64,000 nucleotides of DNA from Streptomyces sp. ICBB 8177 (GTDB lineage Bacteria > Actinomycetota > Actinomycetes > Streptomycetales > Streptomycetaceae). The number at the start of each line of letters is the position of its first letter. Within the stretch, counting starts at the first letter, position 1. Of this stretch, positions 55,101 through 61,913 are shown piece by piece. The notes under the pieces were generated by a model. The model saw only the letters and a program-made list of their open reading frames with translations, was not told where the DNA came from and searched no databases. Both the position numbers and the translations under genes were made by a program. The stretch covers positions 1,408,540 to 1,472,539 of the forward strand of contig NZ_NSKH01000018.1 in NCBI RefSeq assembly GCF_003144095.1. Reading direction: 5' to 3'.

Positions 55101-55706
55101 GGCCTCTACGTCTCCGACCACCCGTTGTTCGGCATCGAGCACGTGCTGTCCGACAGGACGGACGCGGCCATCGCCTCGCTCAACGGCGGTGACTACCCGG
55201 ACGGCGCGATCGTCACCATCGGCGGCATCATCTCCGGCCTGCAGCGGAAGATGACCAAGCAGGGCAACGCGTGGGCCATCGCCACGGTGGAGGACCTGGG
55301 CGGCTCGATCGACTGCATGTTCTTCCCCGCCACCTACCAACTGGTCTCCACCCAGCTGATCGAGGACGCGGTGGTGCTGGTCAAGGGACGCCTCGACAAG
55401 CGCGAGGACGTGCCCCGGCTGGTCGCGATGGAGCTGATGGTCCCCGACCTCACCGACGCGGGCACCAACGCCCCGGTCACCATCTCCATCCCCACCGTCA
55501 AGGTCACCCCGCCGCTGGTCGCCCGCCTCGGCGAGGTCCTCGACAGCCACCGCGGCAGCACGGAGGTCCGCGTCCGGCTCCAGGGCGCCCGCAAGACCAC
55601 CGTCCTGCGCCTGGACCGCCACCGGGTGGCCCCCGACCCGGCGCTCTTCGGCGACCTCAAGGCCCTGCTGGGCCCGGCCTGCCTGGGCACGAGCCAGGCG
55701 AGCTGA
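52155..55706 (+). CDS. dnaE: DNA polymerase III alpha subunit DnaE (DnaE1)
   Basis: The main replicative polymerase, 1183 residues. The N-terminal PHP domain starts [22 protein letters not shown]. The palm domain carries [23 protein letters not shown] and [12 protein letters not shown] with metal-binding aspartates near 416-418. The finger and beta-binding regions follow, then an OB fold near the C-terminus ([42 protein letters not shown]). The sequence is the DnaE1 type essential in actinobacteria. GTG 52155 follows GGAGG by about nine bases, and TAGACT at 52105-52110 is a possible -10. Confidence 0.97.
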   Translation: [1183 protein letters not shown]

Positions 55707-55754
55707 CGCCGCGAGCCGGTCCGGCCGAGGGGCGGCGGCGCGGATGGCCACATG

Positions 55755-55792
55755 CGCGAGGGGCGCGCCCGAACGTGGGCGCGCCCCTCGCG
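55755..55792. terminator. 16-bp perfect hairpin between dnaE and a small gene
   Basis: Arms 55755-55770 and 55777-55792 are exact complements around GAACGT. It serves both convergent transcripts. Confidence 0.85.
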
Positions 55793-55810
55793 ACTGCCGT
55801 GCGGGTCCGG

Positions 55811-56005
55811 TCAGTTGTGGCCGAACTTCTTCTTCCGCTTGTGGGACATCTCCTGGTTCATGCCGCTGCTCAGCGGCGTCCTGCGCTCCGGGTCCATGGT
55901 GGCCGTGGCCGACTCGTGCGGCGTGGACGCGTCGGGAGCGGTGCCGCGCGCGGGGGCGTTGTTCTCGCGGGAGCGGTTGGGGTTCTGGTTCTTGTTCTTG
56001 CCCAT
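55811..56005 (-). CDS. Conserved-looking small basic protein (64 residues)
   Basis: No function recognised. ATG 56005 has a strong GGAGGA six to ten bases upstream. The product is hydrophilic: Asn/Lys/Arg-rich start (MGKNKNQNPNRSRENN), Thr/Ser/Pro middle and a basic end (MSHKRKKKFGHN). It has no helix long enough to span a membrane. Codon use is typical of the genome. It ends at a good terminator. The 275 bp upstream (56006-56280) separate it from the NYN gene and show only the shared promoter area. Confidence 0.7.
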   Translation of the reverse strand: MGKNKNQNPNRSRENNAPARGTAPDASTPHESATATMDPERRTPLSSGMNQEMSHKRKKKFGHN

Positions 56006-56280
56006 GATCGTTCCTCCAGTGGGGATCTCGGACGATGGGCCGTGAGGCGTTCCAGGACGTGGTGTCCGGACGCGATGATCAGACTGGCATGCCGGAACCA
56101 AACGCGCATTTCGGTCGTTCACAGGGCGTAACGAAGCGCGGGTTCGCGGCGGTCGCTGCCGGGCCTCTTGCGAATCCGCCACGCCGATGATCGAGTTCGG
56201 GCTCATATCCCCCACGCGGTCGGGCAGACTCAGGACAACCCGCTCCGGGGGGCGACCGGACGTAGAAAAGAGGGTGGAAC

Positions 56281-57546
56281 GTGGACCGCTGCGTCGTCCT
56301 CGTGGACGCCGGCTATCTGCTCGGCGCCGCCGCGAGCCTGCTGGCCGGAGAGCCCTCCCGGTCCCGGATCACCGTGGACCACGCCGCCGTCGTCCGCGGC
56401 CTGCGCGAGCGCGCCGAACGCGAGACCGGCCGCCCGCTGCTGCGGATCTACTGGTTCGACGGCGCGCCCGACCGGGTGCCGCAGCCGGAGCACCGGCGCC
56501 TGCGCGTGATGCCCCGGGTCACCGTCCGGCTGGGCGCCCTGACCCGTACGGACGGCCGCTGGGCGCAGAAGGGCGTGGACGCCGCGATGCACGCCGAGCT
56601 GTCCGAGCTGGCCCGCAACCGCGCCTGCTCCGACGTCGTCCTGGTCACCGGCGACGGCGACCTGCTGCCCGGCATGATGTCCGCCAAGGAGCACGGCGTC
56701 GCCGTCCACCTGTGGGCCGTCCAGGCCGCCGACGGCGACTACAACCAGTCCGAGGACCTGGTCGCCGAGGCCGACGAACGCCGGGTGCTCGACCGCGAGT
56801 GGATCACCCGGGCGGTCCAGCCCCGCGACGCGGCCGGGCCCTGCGCGCCGCAGCCGCCGCGCCCGGAGATCGCCGCGATCCTGTCCGCCCCGCTGCCGGA
56901 GTCCGCGCTGCCCACCGCCGCGCCCAAGCCCGCCACCGGCGACGAGGCGGCGCCCGCCAAGAACGGGCACGCGCCCGCCCCGGCGGAAGGCGCCCCGGCC
57001 CGCTCGGGCGTGCCCACCCCGAAGGACCTCGCCGGACTCGTCGGCGGCCGGGGCCCGGCGGGCGGGCACCCCGCACATCCGGGCCCGCCCGCGCCGCCGC
57101 CCGCCGCCACCCTGCGCTGGTCCTCCGAACGCGGCTGGGTCGAGCGCCCGGCCGCGGAGGCGCCCGACCCAGGGCTGCCCACGCTGGCCCAGCTGACCAC
57201 CGCGGAGCAGCGCTGGGCCGACCGCGAGGAGGACATCACCACGGTCAGCGGCGACCCCTTCGAGGTCGGCCAGGTCTTCGCCCGCCGCTGGATCGAGCGG
57301 CTCAGCGACGCCTCCGCGCTGCGCACGCTGACCGGCGAGTACCCCCGCGTCCCGCACCGCATCGACGGCGAGCTGCTGCGGTACGCGGCCCGCTTCGGCC
57401 TGCTCGCCCACAAGGACGACCAGATCGACGAACACGACCGTTACGCCATCCGGGCGGGCTTCTGGCGCGAGGTGGACGCCCGGTCGGTGGCCGAGCACGC
57501 TCCGAGCACCGCCGGCCCCTCGTCGGCGCCCGGCTCGTCCGGCTGA
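56281..57546 (+). CDS. NYN-domain (PIN-like) RNase-like protein
   Basis: A 421-residue protein. Residues 1-175 form a NYN domain, a PIN-like nuclease fold found in RNA-processing proteins. The acidic residues expected for metal binding are Asp9 (VLVDAGYLL), Asp60 (YWFDGAP), Asp100 (QKGVDAAMHAEL) and Asp125/Asp127 (LVTGDGDLLPGM). A Pro/Ala linker follows (about 185-285). The last 110 residues form a conserved-looking helical region (FEVGQVFARRWIERLSDASALRTLTGEYPRVPHRIDGELLRYAARF) that may bind RNA. GTG 56281 follows GAGGGTGG. The substrate is unknown. Confidence 0.85.
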   Translation: MDRCVVLVDAGYLLGAAASLLAGEPSRSRITVDHAAVVRGLRERAERETGRPLLRIYWFDGAPDRVPQPEHRRLRVMPRVTVRLGALTRTDGRWAQKGVDAAMHAELSELARNRACSDVVLVTGDGDLLPGMMSAKEHGVAVHLWAVQAADGDYNQSEDLVAEADERRVLDREWITRAVQPRDAAGPCAPQPPRPEIAAILSAPLPESALPTAAPKPATGDEAAPAKNGHAPAPAEGAPARSGVPTPKDLAGLVGGRGPAGGHPAHPGPPAPPPAATLRWSSERGWVERPAAEAPDPGLPTLAQLTTAEQRWADREEDITTVSGDPFEVGQVFARRWIERLSDASALRTLTGEYPRVPHRIDGELLRYAARFGLLAHKDDQIDEHDRYAIRAGFWREVDARSVAEHAPSTAGPSSAPGSSG

Positions 57547-57614
57547 GTCCGCCGCACCCCCGCCGCCCGGCCCGGGAAACCGGGGCCGAGGCACGCGTTC
57601 CGGCCAACGGCGCG

Positions 57615-57620
57615 TACCCT
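57615..57620 (+). promoter_or_regulatory. -10 hexamer of the ABC transporter operon
   Basis: TACCCT lies 2, 8 and 11 bases before the in-frame GTGs at 57623, 57629 and 57632. The 8-base spacing supports a leaderless start at 57629. Confidence 0.4.
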
Positions 57621-57622
57621 CA

Positions 57623-58657
57623 GTGCTCGTGGTGAGTACGGGCACGCGACAGGCGGAGGGCGAGACGGCCGCCGGCACCGCCCGCGCGGCGGTGTGGACC
57701 GTGCGCGGGCTGGTCAAGACCTACCCCGGCAGGCGGGGCCGCGGCTCCGCGACGCCCGAGGTCCGTGCCAACGACCGCATCGACCTCGACGTGCGCCAAG
57801 GCGAGATCTTCGGCCTCCTCGGCCCCAACGGCGCCGGCAAGTCCACCCTGGTGCGGCAGCTGACCGGCCTGCTGCGCCCGGACGCCGGACGCGTCGAGCT
57901 GTACGGGCACGACCTGGTCGCCCACCCCGAGCGCGCCGCCCGGCTGATCGGCTACCTCGGCCAGGAGTCGACCGCGCTCGACGAGCTGACCGTCGCCCTG
58001 GCCGCCGAGACCACCGGACGCCTGCGCGGCCTGCCCGCCCGTGCCGCGCGCGCCGAGCGCGACGCGGTGCTCGACGAACTCGGCCTCACCGAGATCGCCG
58101 GACGTCCGCTCAAGAGGCTCTCCGGCGGGCAGCGCAGGCTGGCCTGCTTCGCCGCCGCGCTGGTGGGGGAGCGGCCGATGCTGGTGCTCGACGAGCCGAC
58201 GACCGGCATGGACCCGGTGGCCCGGCGCGCCGTCTGGGCGGCCGTCGACCGCCGCCGCGCCGAGCGCGGCACCACCGTGCTGCTGGTCACCCACAACGTC
58301 ATCGAGGCCGAGACCGTGCTCGACCGGGTCGCGGTGCTCGACCGGGGCCGGATCATCGCCTGCGACACGCCGTCCGGGCTGAAGGCCACCGTCTCCGACG
58401 AGGTCAGGCTGGACCTGGTCTGGCGCGACGAGGCCCCGCTCGACCTGCCCGGCATCCGCGAACTGAGCGCCGCCGCCGAGACCTCCGGGCGGCGCTGGAC
58501 GCTGCGGCTGCCGCAGGAACGCGCCCGCGCGGTGGTCGCCTCGGTCACCTCGGGTCCCGCCTTCGCGGCACTCGACGACTTCACGCTCGCCACGCCGAGC
58601 CTGGAGGACGTCTACCTGGCACTCGGCGGACGCCAGAAAGGACTGGTCAAGGCGTGA
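57623..58657 (+). CDS. ABC exporter ATP-binding subunit
   Basis: A 344-residue ABC ATPase of the drug/daunorubicin-resistance class. Walker A is GPNGAGKST, Q-loop GQESTALDELT, signature LSGGQRRL, Walker B MLVLDEPTTGMDP and the switch histidine is in LLVTHN. A C-terminal domain of about 100 residues follows, typical of ABC-2 exporters. The stop overlaps the permease start by 4 bp, so the two form a unit. The exact start is among three in-frame GTGs (57623, 57629, 57632). The substrate is unknown. Confidence 0.9.
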   Translation: MLVVSTGTRQAEGETAAGTARAAVWTVRGLVKTYPGRRGRGSATPEVRANDRIDLDVRQGEIFGLLGPNGAGKSTLVRQLTGLLRPDAGRVELYGHDLVAHPERAARLIGYLGQESTALDELTVALAAETTGRLRGLPARAARAERDAVLDELGLTEIAGRPLKRLSGGQRRLACFAAALVGERPMLVLDEPTTGMDPVARRAVWAAVDRRRAERGTTVLLVTHNVIEAETVLDRVAVLDRGRIIACDTPSGLKATVSDEVRLDLVWRDEAPLDLPGIRELSAAAETSGRRWTLRLPQERARAVVASVTSGPAFAALDDFTLATPSLEDVYLALGGRQKGLVKA

Positions 58658-59514
58658 GCGCACTGTCAGCGGCGACCAGCGCGGACGACCACGGGGCCAC
58701 CCCGTCGGCCGAGCCGCCCCGGCCCGTGGAGGCGGCCCGCCCGCGCCCCGGCGGCCCGCCGCTCGCGCCGTCCGCCCGGCTGCTGCCGGCCCTCGCGGCG
58801 GTCTACCGCGCCCAGCTCTCCCGCGCCCGGGTGGCACGCATCCCGCTGCTGTTCGTGGCCACCTTCCAGTCCGTCGGCATCATGATCCTCATGCGCGGCG
58901 TGGTGGACGCCGGGTCACCGGCCGCGCGCGCCGTGGTGTCCGGCTCCAGCGTGCTGGTGGTGGCCTTCGTCGCGCTCAACCTGCTCGCCCAGTACTTCGG
59001 CCAGTTGCGCGCCTCCGGCGGCCTCGACCACTACGCGACGCTGCCCGTGCCGCCCGCCTCGGTGGTGCTCGGAGCGGCGGCCGCCTACGCGTCGTTCACC
59101 CTGCCGGGGACGCTGGTGACGGCCGTCTTCGGCTGCGTGCTGTTCGGGCTGCCGCTGACCAACCTGTGGGTGCTGCTCGCGGTCGTGCCGCTGGCGGGCG
59201 CCGCCCTGTCCGGGCTCGGCGCGGCCCTCGGGCTGCTCGCGCCCCGGCAGGAACTCGCCACGCTCTTCGGCCAGTTGGGCATGTCGGCGGCTCTGCTGCT
59301 GGGCGTGCTGCCGCCGAGCCATCTGGCCGGGCCGCTGGGCTGGGCCCGCGACGCGCTGCCGTCGACGTACGGCGTCGAGGCGTTCGCCCGCACCTTCGGC
59401 GGGGCCACGGACTGGGCGGCGGTGCTGGGCGACCTCGCGGTGTGCGGGGCCGTCGGCGTCGTCTCGCTGGCCGTGGCCACCTGGGCGTACCGCAGGGCCG
59501 CGTACCGGCGCTGA
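58654..59514 (+). CDS. ABC-2-type exporter permease
   Basis: A 286-residue membrane protein. A Pro/Ala-rich cytoplasmic start (1-45) is followed by six helices. YFGQLRASGGLDHYATLPVPPASVVLGAAAAY is the amphipathic coupling region of ABC-2 permeases. GTG 58654 overlaps the ATPase stop (GTGA). It pairs with the preceding ATPase to form an exporter of unknown substrate. Confidence 0.88.
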   Translation: MSALSAATSADDHGATPSAEPPRPVEAARPRPGGPPLAPSARLLPALAAVYRAQLSRARVARIPLLFVATFQSVGIMILMRGVVDAGSPAARAVVSGSSVLVVAFVALNLLAQYFGQLRASGGLDHYATLPVPPASVVLGAAAAYASFTLPGTLVTAVFGCVLFGLPLTNLWVLLAVVPLAGAALSGLGAALGLLAPRQELATLFGQLGMSAALLLGVLPPSHLAGPLGWARDALPSTYGVEAFARTFGGATDWAAVLGDLAVCGAVGVVSLAVATWAYRRAAYRR

Positions 59515-59613
59515 GCCGGACCGCCCGCGTCACGGGTGCGCCCGTACGGCCGTGGTCGCACCCGGGGACACCCCCACGGCCGCCCCTGCCGCCTCCCGCA
59601 CAGAGGGACCTGG

Positions 59614-59619
59614 CACCAT
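59614..59619 (+). promoter_or_regulatory. -10-like hexamer of the DUF2567 gene
   Basis: CACCAT lies six bases before the GTG at 59626, the spacing of a leaderless start, with C instead of T at the first position. Confidence 0.35.
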
Positions 59620-59625
59620 GTCCGG

Positions 59626-60324
59626 GTGACCGCACCGCTGACGCCGTCGTACGAGCCGCAGAACCCGCCCTCCCCGGAAGCCGGGCCCGTCAGGATCTGG
59701 CGGGAGCTGCTGCGCGGAGTACTCACCGCCGTCGCGGTCGGCGTGTGCGGGGTCGTGCTCGGGCTGCTGTGGCTGTGGCTGGCGCCGCGGGTGCCGGTCT
59801 TCTTCGACGGCAGCAACGTCTACCTCAAGGACTCCGAGGGCGAGCAGGCCGTGGGCGCGGACGGCTGGTTCACGCTGCTGGGCCTGGGCATGGGCGCGCT
59901 GACCGCGCTCGGCGTCTTCCTGTGGCGGCGCACCGGCGGCGTCGCCGTGGTGATCGGTCTGGCCGCGGGCGGTGTGCTGGGCTCGCTGCTGGCCTGGCGG
60001 ATGGGCGTGACGTTCGGTCCGCCGAAGATCAGCCTCGCGCACGCCAGGGCGGTGGGCGTGAACCGGACGTTCTACGCGCCGCTGGAACTGCGGGCGAAGG
60101 GCGCGCTGCTGGCCTGGCCCGCCGCGTCGATGGCCGTCTTCCTGGCTTTGACCTCGGCGTTCGCCCCCAATGACCCGCAGCCGGTGCCGCGCTGGGAGGA
60201 GTGGGGCGCGCCGCAGGGCCCGCAGCCGCACGACCCCGGCGCCCCGGCGGACCACGGCCCGCAGGACACCGGCCCGCACAGTCCTCAGGGCCCCGGCACC
60301 CCGCAGGGTCCGGCCCGGCACTGA
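59626..60324 (+). CDS. DUF2567 membrane protein
   Basis: A 232-residue protein of the actinobacterial DUF2567 family, function unknown. Four membrane helices lie at about 27-48, 74-95, 102-120 and 155-172, and FFDGSNVYLKDSEGEQAVGADGWF forms an outside loop. A Pro/Gly/Gln/His-rich tail follows. GTG 59626 is chosen because the 30 upstream residues are Arg/His/Pro-rich noise and a -10-like hexamer precedes it. It follows the ABC permease but probably has its own transcript. Confidence 0.78.
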   Translation: MTAPLTPSYEPQNPPSPEAGPVRIWRELLRGVLTAVAVGVCGVVLGLLWLWLAPRVPVFFDGSNVYLKDSEGEQAVGADGWFTLLGLGMGALTALGVFLWRRTGGVAVVIGLAAGGVLGSLLAWRMGVTFGPPKISLAHARAVGVNRTFYAPLELRAKGALLAWPAASMAVFLALTSAFAPNDPQPVPRWEEWGAPQGPQPHDPGAPADHGPQDTGPHSPQGPGTPQGPARH

Positions 60325-60345
60325 CCGCCGGGGGCGCGTGCCGCC

Positions 60346-60426
60346 CTACGCGGGACGGCTCCCGTGGTTGGCGTGGTGGCGGTGCTTCTTCACGCGCCAC
60401 TTGCGCTTACGCGTGCGTTTCGACAT
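60346..60426 (-). CDS. 26-residue bL37-like basic ribosomal protein
   Basis: The very short product MSKRTRKRKWRVKKHRHHAN continues with HGSRPA. The basic start and the NHG-x-RP ending match the tiny actinobacterial ribosomal protein bL37 (the AURKAIP1/COX24-like group), which was first seen in mycobacterial ribosome structures. ATG 60426 follows a strong GGAGGAGG. The gene lies convergent to the DUF2567 gene and just downstream of the YbaK-like gene. The identification rests on composition and the C-terminal motif only. Confidence 0.7.
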   Translation of the reverse strand: MSKRTRKRKWRVKKHRHHANHGSRPA

Positions 60427-60549
60427 GGCGTCGTCGCCTCCTCCAGCCGGCGCCAGGCGTCCGCCGCGGCGCCTACTGCCAGGGTGCGCTCCGAAGACCC
60501 GGGCCGCCAGCCCCCGCCGCCGCGCGCCGGACCCGCCGCCGGCCCGGCG

Positions 60550-61059
60550 TCAGCCCCGGCCGACCGGGGCGACCACCGCGCCGGTGAGGCCGACGAGGTC
60601 GGCACCGGGCAGTTCGACCTCCAGGCCGCGCCGTCCGGCGGAGACGAAGACGGTCGGGTGGTCGAGCGCCGAGGCGTCGACCACGGTGGGCAGCCGCTTG
60701 CGCTGGCCCAGCGGGGAGATGCCGCCGCGTACGTAGCCGGTGGCGCGCTCGGCCGCGGCCGGGTCGGCCATCGCGGCGCGCTTGCCGCCGACCGCCGCCG
60801 CGAGCGCCTTGAGGTCCAGCGATCCGGCGACCGGTACCACGGCCACCGTCAGCGCGCCGTCCACCTCGGCCACCAGCGTCTTGAAGACGCGTTCCGCCCC
60901 GACGCCCAGCGCCTCGGCGGCCTCCTCGCCGTAGGAGGCCGCGGCCGGGTCGTGCTCGTAGGCGTGCGTGCTGAAGCCGATCCCGGCGGCGGCCAGGGCC
61001 ACGGTCGCCGGGGTGCCCCCGGCTCCTGGACCGCCGCCCTCCTTGCGCTTCCTGGCCAT
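60550..61059 (-). CDS. ybaK: YbaK/EbsC-type Cys-tRNA(Pro) deacylase
   Basis: A 169-residue trans-editing protein that hydrolyses Cys-tRNA(Pro). It shows the YbaK pattern: ATVALAAAGIGFSTHAYEHDP, SYGEEAAEALGVGAERVFKTLV with the conserved lysine, VVPVAGSLDLKALAAAVGGKRAAMADP, and GYVRGGISPLGQRKRLPTVVD. The C-terminus closes the fold with FVSAGRRGLEVELPGADLVGL. It lies 17 bp after the LON-domain gene on the same strand, so they may be co-transcribed. Confidence 0.92.
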   Translation of the reverse strand: MARKRKEGGGPGAGGTPATVALAAAGIGFSTHAYEHDPAAASYGEEAAEALGVGAERVFKTLVAEVDGALTVAVVPVAGSLDLKALAAAVGGKRAAMADPAAAERATGYVRGGISPLGQRKRLPTVVDASALDHPTVFVSAGRRGLEVELPGADLVGLTGAVVAPVGRG

Positions 61060-61076
61060 CGCGCCTGCCTCCGCGG

Positions 61077-61796
61077 TCAGTTGTGGCTGGTCGGCTGCCG
61101 GGTCAGCTCGGTGGCCGGCAGCGACGGGAGCTTACCGATCACCGCGGTCTCCAGCCGCAGCAGCCTCAGCTCCTCGCGCAGCCTGGTCGCGGCGTCGGCG
61201 GCCTCCAGCAGCCGCTGCCTGACCGGCACTTCGACGACCGTGGCGGCGGCGACCAGGTAGGACAGGACCGCGGGGTCGTCGGGCAGTTCCTGCGCGGCGG
61301 ACAGGGTCCGCTCGCGGGCCCCGGCCAACTGCTTCTGGTAGGTGCGGAACGCCCGCTCCACCTCCGCGCCGAGCGGCCCCGCGCCCGGCCCCGCGGTCTC
61401 CTCCAGGAACTCGACCTCGCCCACCAGGTACGGCCCCGTGGCGTCCACCGACAGCAGACGGAAGCGGGTGGCGCCGGTGGCCATCAGCTCGTAGCCGCCG
61501 TCCTCCTTCTCGCGCAGCGACGCGGTGTCGGCGACACAGCCCACCTCGTAGAACGCCCGGCCCGGGTCGGGGCCGAAGCCTGCCGCGGCGCCGCCATCAG
61601 GTATGCCGGGGCCGGTCGGCGCGACCTCCTGGCCGTCCCGGATCGCGACCACGCCGAAGCGCCGCGGGGCGTCCTCGGGCAGCGCGAGCAGGTCCCGGGC
61701 GAGGGCGCGGTACCGCTCCTCGAAGATGGTCAGCGGCAGCACGAGGCCCGGGAACAGCACCGAGCCGAGCGGGAAGAGCGGAAGGCGGCTGGTCAC
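61077..61796 (-). CDS. LON-substrate-binding-domain protein
   Basis: A 239-residue protein consisting of the N-terminal substrate-binding domain of Lon proteases without the ATPase or protease parts. LPLFPLGSVLFPGLVLPLTIFEERYRALARDLL opens the domain, FGVVAIRDG and VGCVADTASLREKEDGGYELMATGATRFRLL are typical. Such stand-alone proteins are widespread and their role is unknown. GTG 61796 is chosen: TAGGCT on the minus strand lies eight bases before it. A TTG at 61805 would add three residues. Confidence 0.88.
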   Translation of the reverse strand: MTSRLPLFPLGSVLFPGLVLPLTIFEERYRALARDLLALPEDAPRRFGVVAIRDGQEVAPTGPGIPDGGAAAGFGPDPGRAFYEVGCVADTASLREKEDGGYELMATGATRFRLLSVDATGPYLVGEVEFLEETAGPGAGPLGAEVERAFRTYQKQLAGARERTLSAAQELPDDPAVLSYLVAAATVVEVPVRQRLLEAADAATRLREELRLLRLETAVIGKLPSLPATELTRQPTSHN

Positions 61797-61804
61797 AGCA
61801 CGCA

Positions 61805-61810
61805 AGCCTA
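61805..61810 (-). promoter_or_regulatory. -10 hexamer of the LON-domain gene
   Basis: TAGGCT on the minus strand, eight bases before the GTG at 61796, without a ribosome binding site. Confidence 0.4.
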
Positions 61811-61913
61811 TGCGCAGGCCGCGCGCCTCATGACCGTTCCCGGGCAGAAAGCGACCGTCCGGTACGGCGCCCGCGCGGCTGACGGGCAGTCAGGTACGGG
61901 TGACGGGCGCGCG

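Noticed and set aside
52119..55751. 1210-residue open frame on the minus strand across dnaE
   Set aside because: Antisense shadow of dnaE with no recognisable fold.
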